63,062 bases of DNA, from NCBI RefSeq assembly GCF_000981035.1, contig NZ_LAYJ01000068.1, positions 149,025-212,086 on the forward strand, given 5' to 3'. Positions within the stretch are counted from its first letter, which is position 1. Every line of letters starts with the position of its first letter. The notes below the pieces were generated by a model. That model was given only the letters and a program-made list of their open reading frames with translations, did not search any database and was not told where the DNA came from. Both the position numbers and the translations under genes were made by a program. This stretch comes from Christensenella hongkongensis (lineage in GTDB: Bacteria > Bacillota > Clostridia > Christensenellales > Christensenellaceae). Of the stretch, positions 54,361-63,062 are shown one piece after another.

Positions 54361-55188
54361 TTAAAGTGCCTGGCATACAGGACAATAATAGATATTTCCA
54401 CCAAGGTACGCTTCCTTTTTGATCGCGCCGCCGCATGCAGGACAGATCATTTCCTTATTATTTTTACTCATAACGGTCTGATAACCGCCCGGATTCCCAA
54501 AGAGGTCTTTTTCCGTATCCCTTCCCCCTTTTTCCGCCATATCGGCAAGAATATTTTTAACGGCCATATATAGCTCCGCAATCTCCTGTCCGGTAAAATC
54601 TGCCAGCTTTTTCTTCGGATGGATGCGCGCCGTCCATAGAATATCCTGCGCAACGCCGTTTCCCACCCCCGGTATCCGCTGCTGTGTCGCAAGAAAAGCC
54701 TTCGCTGAGGTTTTCTTTTGATCCACCTCCGCAAGAAGCTGCCTGAAATAGTCCACGTCAAAGGCCTCCTCAAGCGGTGAAACTTTTTCCCTTGCCACAA
54801 GGTAATAAGGATTTTGGTTCTCTCCCGCACGGAAAGCGGACATCGCTCCATACATCTGTACCTTTGCAACCAAAGCGCTGCCATCGTCAAACAGGATATA
54901 CAGCTGATGCTTTGCAGGTTCTTTTTCCCCCGGCTGGAGGAAGCGTAAATTGATGCCGTCATTAAAATCAAGGCGGCAATCCTCGATCTCTATTTCAAAA
55001 TGGCCGCCGTAGGCCTTTGTTTCTCCAACGGTCTTTGCGCTGAGCAACGCATCGTAGCCCTGTGGGTCCCCGCAAAAGAAAGCAAAACCATGCGGGCTTT
55101 TCCCCGCAACCACTTTGCTGATTTTTTTCCCTTTTATGGTCTCTGTCAGTTGTTTTGCAAACACGGCGCTTTCCGGTAATTCAATCAT
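54361..55188 (-). CDS. Fpg/Nei-like DNA glycosylase lacking the N-terminal proline
   Basis: A 275-residue member of the formamidopyrimidine-DNA glycosylase family. It starts MIELPESAVFAKQL, so after Met removal the first residue would be Ile, not the catalytic Pro of MPELPE; the glutamate is kept. The H2TH region RIPGVGNGVAQDILWTARIHPKKK and the C-terminal zinc finger (CPACGG and CPVCQ) are intact, so DNA binding is expected. The chemistry may differ, perhaps using another nucleophile, or it may only recognise lesions. Clostridial relatives with MIELPE starts are, as I recall, not rare. First gene of the five-gene operon. Confidence 0.88.
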   Translation of the reverse strand: MIELPESAVFAKQLTETIKGKKISKVVAGKSPHGFAFFCGDPQGYDALLSAKTVGETKAYGGHFEIEIEDCRLDFNDGINLRFLQPGEKEPAKHQLYILFDDGSALVAKVQMYGAMSAFRAGENQNPYYLVAREKVSPLEEAFDVDYFRQLLAEVDQKKTSAKAFLATQQRIPGVGNGVAQDILWTARIHPKKKLADFTGQEIAELYMAVKNILADMAEKGGRDTEKDLFGNPGGYQTVMSKNNKEMICPACGGAIKKEAYLGGNIYYCPVCQAL

Positions 55189-55282
55189 ATGATATTCTCC
55201 TGTCTCCGTTTTTTGAATCTATTATATACTAGTAAACTGACACCTGACGTCATATTCACATTTTGTCACAAAATTTGCCAGA

Positions 55283-55307
55283 CAAAAACGGGCGGCAACC
55301 GCCGCCC
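55283..55307 (-). terminator. mnmA terminator
   Basis: GGGCGGC pairs with GCCGCCC across AACC, followed on the minus strand by GTTTTTG. Confidence 0.8.
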
Positions 55308-55317
55308 AGGATAACCT

Positions 55318-57449
<2,132 letters not shown>

Positions 57450-57464
<15 letters not shown>

Positions 57465-57480
57465 AAGACCGCCGTTTTTT
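57450..57480. terminator. terminator between ComEC-like and lipoprotein genes
   Basis: AAAACGGCGG pairs with CCGCCGTTTT across nine bases with T runs on both strands, serving converging genes. Confidence 0.85.
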
Positions 57481-57484
57481 TGCC

Positions 57485-58426
57485 TTAATCCATTTCCGCT
57501 ACATCCACTTGGATATATTTTTCGCTGACTCCGTACGCTCCGGCAACCGCCTTTGCGATTTCATCCTTTACTTCCCGTTCGTTCTTTTGCTGCCTTGCGT
57601 TTAAAACATCGAAAATAATTTTCTCCGTTTTCTCTTCATCCAACTGCGTAATATCCATTTCGTCCGCAATCGCGCAATCAGCCGACACCTTTACTCCATA
57701 CCGGTTTGCTCCGCTGCTGCAAAACGCGCTCAAACGCAATTCTTCATCTTTATCAAACAGGAAGACGTAATCATTAAGCTGTACCACCGCATCTTCGTTG
57801 CGGTACTTTGCTTTCAGTTCGTTTTCAAGCGCGACAAATCCTTTTTTGTCCATCCCCTTCACATTCCTGTCTTCCTTATAGAATGTAAATCCAAGTTTCT
57901 CCGCACGCTCCTCACTCGATTCGTCCATACCAGCTACGCCGCTTATCTGCTCAAATTCTTGCGCGGTTACCGGAGTAAGCGCCGCAATATTGCCGTCTGC
58001 GTCGCGCTCCGCGATAAGCAGCACTCCGATCTCAGAATAAAACCCATTTGTCCAGATAGAGTCGCTTTCGTCGTACAACGCCGCCAGGGGCTTTCCATCA
58101 TACCACCATGTGCCTGTCTGTTCATCATAGCTGAGGCCATAGGCCCCATATTTCTCCAGCCAGCTTTCTTCGTCCATCCAGCCGTTCATTGCCGATTCCG
58201 CCGCTTCCGCAATAGCGCTCTGCGTATTACCCAGATGGATTTCATTGCGCCATTCGTCGCTGTGCTCCGTAACCTCCTGCACTACGCGGTCCTTCACTTC
58301 CACCGCAGACTGCATCAGTTCCCCCACCCTGCTGTACATTGGCGCACAGCTGCACAATATCCCGACGGAAAGTGTGATCACAAGAATACAAACAATTACC
58401 TTCAACGATTTTTTCTTCTCACTCAT
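57485..58426 (-). CDS. putative lipoprotein, function unknown
   Basis: A 313-residue exported protein. A basic start (MSEKKKSLK) and hydrophobic core are followed by ILCSC, a plausible lipobox with Cys27 or Cys25 as the lipidated residue. The mature part is acidic and soluble, with WLEKYGAYGLSYDEQTGTWWYDGK and a C-terminal region LDEEKTEKIIFDVLNARQQ. I do not recognise the family. It is convergent to the ComEC-like gene and separated from the NUDIX gene by 90 bases on the same strand. Confidence 0.7.
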   Translation of the reverse strand: MSEKKKSLKVIVCILVITLSVGILCSCAPMYSRVGELMQSAVEVKDRVVQEVTEHSDEWRNEIHLGNTQSAIAEAAESAMNGWMDEESWLEKYGAYGLSYDEQTGTWWYDGKPLAALYDESDSIWTNGFYSEIGVLLIAERDADGNIAALTPVTAQEFEQISGVAGMDESSEERAEKLGFTFYKEDRNVKGMDKKGFVALENELKAKYRNEDAVVQLNDYVFLFDKDEELRLSAFCSSGANRYGVKVSADCAIADEMDITQLDEEKTEKIIFDVLNARQQKNEREVKDEIAKAVAGAYGVSEKYIQVDVAEMD

Positions 58427-58516
58427 AGTGCTCTTCCTCCTGATTTACTTTCTCAATTATACCGCGATATTTTCGAGAGTGTTTTACAGGCTGCTGAACA
58501 CTTTCTTAAAAGTCTC

Positions 58517-58975
58517 TTAACGATCCAAGTTATTGCGTTTCAGGCGTTCATTCAGCTCCCAAAGCGCCGTATTCTGATCCGGCATCCGCACCATGAGATT
58601 TGCCTTGCCGTAGTCCATCCAGCCAAAACGAAGATGTTCGTCGGATAATGTAATGTTACCATCGTATGGCATTCCAAAGAAATACATGGGCAGCACTACG
58701 ATATCTTTTCCCCAGACAGGCGTCCATTCCGGAAAAACCGTGCTGCGCATACAGCTTATGCTGTCAAGCCGGTAAAGTGGGCCGGGGGCTGTAATACCTC
58801 CTTCCTCCCTGCACTCACGCAGGGCGCTCTGCTCGATCGTTTCTCCGGATTCGCCCCCTCCGCTGATTCCCTGCCATATTTGCGGCAGGTCTGACCGTTG
58901 GAAAATCGCGTATTCATACGCATCTCCTCTTTTGCGGTAAGGAAAAACATGTATATGGTAAGGCATTCTGCTCAT
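58517..58975 (-). CDS. NUDIX hydrolase
   Basis: About 152 residues from the ATG at 58975, which has GGAG nine bases upstream; the frame is open to 58996. The Nudix box is complete: GGGESGE followed by TIEQSAL and RECREEGGI, matching Gx5Ex7REUxEExGU. The start PYHIHVFPYRKRG and FGMPYDGNITLSDEH resemble dihydroneopterin triphosphate pyrophosphatase (NudB) or MutT-like enzymes. It probably clears a nucleoside diphosphate-linked compound; folate synthesis is a possibility. Confidence 0.92.
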   Translation of the reverse strand: MSRMPYHIHVFPYRKRGDAYEYAIFQRSDLPQIWQGISGGGESGETIEQSALRECREEGGITAPGPLYRLDSISCMRSTVFPEWTPVWGKDIVVLPMYFFGMPYDGNITLSDEHLRFGWMDYGKANLMVRMPDQNTALWELNERLKRNNLDR

Positions 58976-59105
58976 TGATTCCCGCTCCTTTTGCATTATT
59001 ATATTAAATAAACCCTACTGCAAATAAATCTTAGTTTCCGATGCTTTTATTTACAATTTCTTAAAAATTCATTCATCTCCATTTCATGAAAGGCTGTTAT
59101 CTTTA

Positions 59106-59231
59106 TATTATACAAATTCTACTCCGGCAAACAAAGCTCCACCCCGCCGGGGTAGTCAAAAAACACCGCCTCCGGCGTTTACATAGATCAATCAACCTCT
59201 GGCTCCCTCCATACTATATGGGAGCCTTTTT
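59106..59231 (+). ncRNA. candidate small RNA with intrinsic terminator
   Basis: Within the 296-base gap 58976-59271 there is no gene, yet a plus-strand terminator stands at 59201-59231 (GGCTCCC/GGGAGCC then TTTTT) with no plus-strand gene upstream. Upstream are a TATTAT box (59106-59111) with a poor -35, then small hairpins CCCC-GCC-GGGG and CGCC-TC-CGGCG. Together these suggest a short transcript of about 115 bases. No known RNA family was recognised. Confidence 0.3.
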
Positions 59232-59234
59232 ATT

Positions 59235-59261
59235 TAAAAAAGAGCCATAACGGCTCTTTTT
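59235..59261 (-). terminator. exonuclease III gene terminator
   Basis: AGAGCC/GGCTCT stem inside AAAAA/TTTTT tracts, directly behind the gene; may work in both directions. Confidence 0.75.
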
Positions 59262-59271
59262 CATTTTCTGC

Positions 59272-60024
59272 TTATTTGATGACAAGCCCAACCGGGCAAT
59301 GGTCGCTGCCCAAAACGTCAGAATAGATTTCCGCGTCTACGATCCTGTCCTTCATATCTTCCGACACCAGAAAATAATCGATACGCCATCCCGCATTGTT
59401 TGCGCGTGCGTTAAACCGGTACGACCACCAGGAATACCGCCCTGTTTCCCCCGGATGTAAATACCGGAAGGAATCGATAAAGCCCGCGTCAAGTAGCTCT
59501 GTCATCTTTTCACGTTCCTGCGGCGTAAACCCCGCATTTTTCACATTCGACTTTGGATTTTTGAGGTCGATCTCCGTATGTGCAACATTCAAATCACCAC
59601 AGACGATCACACCCTTCTTTTTGTTCAGGGAGAGAAGGTACGCACGAAAATCATCCTCCCATTTCATACGGTAATCGAGTCTCTTAAGCCCCTCCTGTGA
59701 ATTTGGCGTATAGACGTTCACCAGATAAAAGTCAGGAAGTTCAAGCGTGATCACCCGCCCTTCGGTGGAATGCTCCTCAATATCAAAATCATATGAAACT
59801 GATTCGGGTTTTATTTTGCTGAACACCGCCGTTCCGGAATACCCTTTTCTTTCGGCACTGTTCCAATATTCGTCATAGCCCTTGAAATCGAAAACAGCCT
59901 GTCCCTTTTGCATTTTTGTTTCCTGCACACAAAGGATATCCGCACCGCTTCCTTCCAGATATTCCAGAAATCCTTTTCCAACCGCTGCGCGCAGTCCGTT
60001 TACGTTCCATGAAATCAGCTTCAT
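59272..60024 (-). CDS. exoA: exodeoxyribonuclease III (AP endonuclease)
   Basis: A 250-residue Mg-dependent AP endonuclease and 3' exonuclease of base excision repair. Motifs: [22 protein letters not shown] (metal glutamate), [33 protein letters not shown], and the C-terminal RIDYFLVS and GSDHCPVGL with catalytic aspartate and histidine. Full length. It could complete repair begun by glycosylases such as the Fpg-like protein at 54.4 kb, but they are not in one operon. Confidence 0.96.
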   Translation of the reverse strand: MKLISWNVNGLRAAVGKGFLEYLEGSGADILCVQETKMQKGQAVFDFKGYDEYWNSAERKGYSGTAVFSKIKPESVSYDFDIEEHSTEGRVITLELPDFYLVNVYTPNSQEGLKRLDYRMKWEDDFRAYLLSLNKKKGVIVCGDLNVAHTEIDLKNPKSNVKNAGFTPQEREKMTELLDAGFIDSFRYLHPGETGRYSWWSYRFNARANNAGWRIDYFLVSEDMKDRIVDAEIYSDVLGSDHCPVGLVIK

Positions 60025-60046
60025 TCGTTTTACCGCCTTTCCCTGT

Positions 60047-60826
60047 TCAGGTTCTTTGATGCTTTAATTTTTTAGAAGCCTCGTCCGCTTCAATCCGCGC
60101 TTTTCTTGCTTTCGCTTCCAGCGCAAGGTATTCCTTCTTTGCCGCCGCCGCTTTCTTCTCAAGCCGCTTTGCCTCCTCGCCGGCTTCCAGCGCATCGCTT
60201 TCCTTTAAAGACTGCACCGGATCAAAAGCATCCTCCTTGTAAAGCCACACAAGGACTGAAAACAAAAAGATACCCGCAAGGATGATTCCCGTCATCTCCG
60301 TAAGGGCCGTTGTTCCAAGCATCCCCATCAGGGCAATCAGCACAACCCAGATAATCAAAACAAAAATCAACGCTTTTTTAAATAAAATCGAATAATAATT
60401 CCGCAATGTAAGTGCAAAAAGCATCAGGGTAACAGCCAGAGAAATCGACGATATCTGTGCGCAGAAGTTATGCAGCCAGGCAAAGGCAGGAAATGTTTCA
60501 GGCAGGAAGGGTACTATATTTCCAAAAATCAATATTGCCGTCGCAAATGTAACAAATCCACGAATTTTGGAGCGCGTATTTTTGGTGAGCATCAAAAGGT
60601 AACCCATGAAACTCGAAAAGTAACCGCAAAATACAATCGTCCATACAATAAAAAGCAAATGAATGCTGACGCTTGTACTTCCCATCGCCGACATCGACAC
60701 CGTCAGCACATTGTCCCTTGCTCCCATGATCAATGTAAACACCGGAATGATTCCCAGAGAAAAAATCCCATAGATGATCATTCCTCCAACAATGCGTTTA
60801 CGGTAGCCTGACATCTCGTCCTTCAT
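60047..60826 (-). CDS. multi-pass membrane protein with cytoplasmic coiled-coil tail
   Basis: A 259-residue protein of unknown family. About six hydrophobic segments fill residues 10-200; the last 55 residues are charged and Ala/Glu/Lys-rich ([31 protein letters not shown]), typical of a coiled coil or long helix. The ATG at 60826 is used since the codon before it is TTG. It lies 22 bases before the exonuclease III gene on the same strand and 11 bases after the alcohol dehydrogenase... region, without a clear link to either. No function is proposed. Confidence 0.65.
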   Translation of the reverse strand: MKDEMSGYRKRIVGGMIIYGIFSLGIIPVFTLIMGARDNVLTVSMSAMGSTSVSIHLLFIVWTIVFCGYFSSFMGYLLMLTKNTRSKIRGFVTFATAILIFGNIVPFLPETFPAFAWLHNFCAQISSISLAVTLMLFALTLRNYYSILFKKALIFVLIIWVVLIALMGMLGTTALTEMTGIILAGIFLFSVLVWLYKEDAFDPVQSLKESDALEAGEEAKRLEKKAAAAKKEYLALEAKARKARIEADEASKKLKHQRT

Positions 60827-60840
60827 CAATAACCACTTCC

Positions 60841-61887
60841 TTACTTATTATACTCATAGGGCGTTATAGCCCATTTCATGCAATGATCCTGTTTTTTCTC
60901 AAAAACACGATAGCCTTCAGCGATATCGTTGAGCGGGGCTGTGTGCGTCAGCAAAAAATCCGTATTCAGCCTCCCCGCTTCAATCAGCTTCATCAACCGC
61001 GCGCAGTGCACCGCGTCCACGCCGCCGGTTTTAAACGTCAGGTTTTTTCCATACATATTGGGAAGCGGCAGCGTTTGCGCCTCCTCATACATTGCCACAA
61101 GCGCAACAACCGCATTGGGGCGCGCGATTTTCCATGCCATTTCAAACGTATCCTTCGCGCCCGCCGCTTCAATGACACTGTCCGCGCCGCGTCCGTCCGT
61201 TATTTCTCCCACCCTTTGCTCCGCATCCTCATTCGCCGGATTGATTCCGACATCGCAAAGTCCTTCCTTTAAGGCAACCTCCAGCCGGTAAGCATCCGGT
61301 TCTATGGCAATAATCTTTGCCGCGCCAAAAAGCCCTGCGCACATCATCGCACACATACCAACAGGGCCCGCGCCGATTACCGCGACAGTATCCCCCGGTT
61401 TTATTTCACAAAGCTCCGCACCAAAATATCCGCTCGACAGAATGTCTCCAAGAAGCAAGGCGTTTTTATCCGTCACTGCATCAGGAATTTTGGTAAGCCC
61501 CATTTCCGCAAAGGGAACGCGCACATATTCCGCCTGGCATCCATCGATACGGCAGCCAAGCTCCCAGCCGCCCTGCTCGCAGTTGTTGATGAATCCCCGC
61601 CTGCAAAACCAGCAATCTCCACAAAAGGTAATACAGTTTGCAGCGACTCGGTCTCCCGGTTTCAGGCCTTTCACCTGTGCGCCGCACGCTACAATTTCCC
61701 CCACAAATTCATGCCCCAGAACGATATCGTCCTTTGCACGCGGCACAGCGCCGTGTATGACGTGTAAATCGCTGGTACATATTGTTGACAGCGTCACTCT
61801 CACAACCGCATCCTGCGGGCTTCTAAGCGCCGGTACAGGGCGGTCTGTGAGTTCAGTTTTTCCATTGGAATATACAAGTGCTTTCAT
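60841..61887 (-). CDS. zinc-dependent alcohol/polyol dehydrogenase
   Basis: A 348-residue medium-chain dehydrogenase. Catalytic zinc ligands are Cys in TICTSDLHVIHG and His-Glu in LGHEFVGEI; structural zinc cysteines are in CITFCGDCWFCRRGFINNC. The Rossmann motif VAVIGAGPVGMCAMMCAGLFGA binds NAD(P). The form resembles threonine/sorbitol dehydrogenases and other zinc alcohol dehydrogenases of class III length. Substrate is not determined. It is monocistronic, with an AT-rich promoter region before 61960. Confidence 0.92.
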   Translation of the reverse strand: MKALVYSNGKTELTDRPVPALRSPQDAVVRVTLSTICTSDLHVIHGAVPRAKDDIVLGHEFVGEIVACGAQVKGLKPGDRVAANCITFCGDCWFCRRGFINNCEQGGWELGCRIDGCQAEYVRVPFAEMGLTKIPDAVTDKNALLLGDILSSGYFGAELCEIKPGDTVAVIGAGPVGMCAMMCAGLFGAAKIIAIEPDAYRLEVALKEGLCDVGINPANEDAEQRVGEITDGRGADSVIEAAGAKDTFEMAWKIARPNAVVALVAMYEEAQTLPLPNMYGKNLTFKTGGVDAVHCARLMKLIEAGRLNTDFLLTHTAPLNDIAEGYRVFEKKQDHCMKWAITPYEYNK

Positions 61888-61960
61888 AATTTTATCTCTC
61901 TAATAAATATATCTATTTAAAGATATCACAGCCTTGCAGTATTGACAATCTCCTACCGCA

Positions 61961-62009
61961 AATAAAAAAGAACCGGCGCTTTCCTGATAAAAGCAACCGG
62001 TTCTTATTT
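61961..62009 (-). terminator. sortase gene terminator
   Basis: AAGAACCGG pairs with CCGGTTCTT with an inner GCTTT/AAAGC stem, followed by TTTTT on the minus strand. Confidence 0.75.
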
Positions 62010-62951
62010 TCAGACCTCCACCTCTCCGGAGCCAATCACGGCGTCTGCCGGGGATGATGCAGCATCGCCTGAGAAAACCAGCTCATCCGCATCCGTAACC
62101 TTCCTTGCAACGACAACGATACGCCCGTTGTCCGTTGAATATTCGCACGTAGACAGCGTAATCAGCTCGTCCCCATACTCCGGCGTTACGCCTGTTTCGT
62201 ACAATTCCTTCTCCTTGCAGTTGCTTATGAACCCATCAAACTCTTCTTCGTTCTTTGCATCGTAGAACTGGTAGAACTTAAACACGTCCGTTTCGTCTTT
62301 ATTGTAGATCTTTGTCAGGAACACCGCCGCTATCTCATATTCGTCCTCGCTGTACAATGTGTCAAACCGTATCCGTTTGTGTTCCTGATAGAACTCCTCT
62401 TCCCTGTAATCCAGCAGCGTGTGGAACATCGTCCCGTTTTTCATGTTGTGACCATGGATCAGCAGGTTCGTGCTCCGCGGCTCTACCGTGCAGTTCTTAT
62501 CTATGAAGATACATCCTTCCTTCGTCGGATCCTCCTCCTTCTCAAAATTCCGGTACAGGTAGTATTCCCCGTCCTGCGGCGTATACATCACAGGGTAATC
62601 CACCTTCGTCCCCTCTATTTTGATCCAGCCTGCGATATCGCTGTTCTGGTCGTACAGCTTTTTCATGGAAGGGAGCATCTGCGGCTCAGTGGGCGTTGCA
62701 GATGCGCTGGCAGCAGACGATTCTGACGGCGTTGGCACAGCGTCTGCTTCCCTTACAGGCTGCGGCGCAGGCGCCGCCGCCTGCACGTTCCATACGATCA
62801 ATCCGATTGTCACGCATACCGCAGCGGTTGCCACAAGCAGCACCGCCAGCCACCTTTTCTTTTTAACAGGCGTCAAATGCCCTCTCTCTTCTGGTTCGCC
62901 GCTCTTTCGTCCTTTGCCCTTCTGAGCGTTGTCATCCTTCAATTCGTTCAT
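62010..62951 (-). CDS. srtB: class B sortase
   Basis: A 313-residue transpeptidase that attaches surface proteins to peptidoglycan. The basic start and membrane helix (about residues 32-55) are followed by a Pro/Ser/Thr-rich linker and the sortase barrel. The catalytic histidine is in LLIHGHNM, cysteine in LSTCEYS, and arginine in GRIVVVARK. GWIKIEGTKVDYPV and YLYRNF are class B features. The ATG at 62951 has GGAG ten bases upstream; a frame to 62999 lies in the leader hairpins. No partner substrate gene is seen within the window. Confidence 0.93.
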   Translation of the reverse strand: MNELKDDNAQKGKGRKSGEPEERGHLTPVKKKRWLAVLLVATAAVCVTIGLIVWNVQAAAPAPQPVREADAVPTPSESSAASASATPTEPQMLPSMKKLYDQNSDIAGWIKIEGTKVDYPVMYTPQDGEYYLYRNFEKEEDPTKEGCIFIDKNCTVEPRSTNLLIHGHNMKNGTMFHTLLDYREEEFYQEHKRIRFDTLYSEDEYEIAAVFLTKIYNKDETDVFKFYQFYDAKNEEEFDGFISNCKEKELYETGVTPEYGDELITLSTCEYSTDNGRIVVVARKVTDADELVFSGDAASSPADAVIGSGEVEV

Positions 62952-62971
62952 TCCTTTTGTTCTCCATGTAA

Positions 62972-63020
62972 GGTGGCGGAAGCCGCCACCCAAACACATA
63001 AGGCGGGAAACCTCCCGCCT
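62972..63020 (-). promoter_or_regulatory. two hairpins in the sortase leader
   Basis: GGTGGCGG/CCGCCACC (62972-62990, three-base loop) and AGGCGGGA/TCCCGCCT (63001-63020, four-base loop) lie upstream of srtB. One may be the terminator of a gene beyond the window, the other a leader hairpin. Confidence 0.45.
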
Positions 63021-63062
63021 TTCTGTGTATGTATCTCAGTGTACTTTGCCTGTATTTCTATT

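Overview
The window reads as a chromosomal piece of a low-to-mid GC Bacillota, most likely class Clostridia. Reasons: HPr kinase, WhiA, RapZ and a Crh-like protein in one cluster; a complete glycolytic set (pfkA, pgk, tpiA, gpmI); tRNA genes with encoded CCA; consensus sigma-A promoters; strong GGAGG ribosome-binding sites; many short hairpin-plus-T terminators; a candidate Re-type citrate synthase; and a class B sortase. Base composition is close to 50% GC by eye. A Christensenellales-like clostridium is a guess only; the 16S gene at 49468-51006 would settle it.

Layout. 1-8.1 kb (minus): a sugar module (araM-like glycerol-1-phosphate dehydrogenase, araL-like HAD phosphatase, xylulokinase running off the left edge), then pfkA and dnaE. 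8.4-14.0 kb (plus): a HAD phosphatase, hprK, murB, a PHP protein, rapZ, whiA and a Crh-like HPr, followed by a bidirectional terminator and uvrC. 16.0-21.2 kb (minus): a tight six-gene operon of DUF5685 protein, J-domain protein, membrane protein, FHA protein, SEDS glycosyltransferase and a class B transpeptidase. 21.3-24.4 kb: thrC-trpS behind a structured leader, and a small P-loop protein. 24.5-30.5 kb: gpmI, tpiA, pgk, a Na/Pi transporter and trmL. 30.7-40.8 kb: MerR/aldo-keto reductase pair, HAD phosphatase/aminotransferase/Lrp operon, aspartate aminotransferase with a Re-citrate synthase-like enzyme, DegV, a phosphodiesterase, msrA/msrB.

40.9-45.5 kb (plus): two surface proteins (an InlB-repeat protein and a protein with a 13-copy EPSV linker), then a TetR regulator with an FAD oxidoreductase. 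45.6-51.2 kb (minus): a complete rrn operon 16S-tRNA-Ala-tRNA-Ile-23S-5S with its promoter and both processing stems visible, plus a duplicated fragment of the 5S start. 51.3-55.2 kb (minus): a five-gene operon that looks like an uncharacterised DNA-repair or stress module: an Fpg-like glycosylase without the usual N-terminal proline, a WYL regulator, a GyrI-like protein, a GNAT-YoaP protein and an SPL-like radical SAM enzyme ending in a sliding-clamp-binding pentapeptide. 55.3-63.0 kb: mnmA, a ComEC-like metallo-hydrolase, a lipoprotein, NUDIX, exonuclease III, a membrane coiled-coil protein, a zinc alcohol dehydrogenase and sortase B.

The parts most worth experimental attention are the 51.3-55.2 kb operon, the FHA-SEDS-PBP operon with its J-domain and DUF5685 members, the K15 Crh-like protein beside hprK, and the structured leader of thrC. 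No phage, insertion sequence or CRISPR array was seen. All calls were made by reading sequence; no database search was run.
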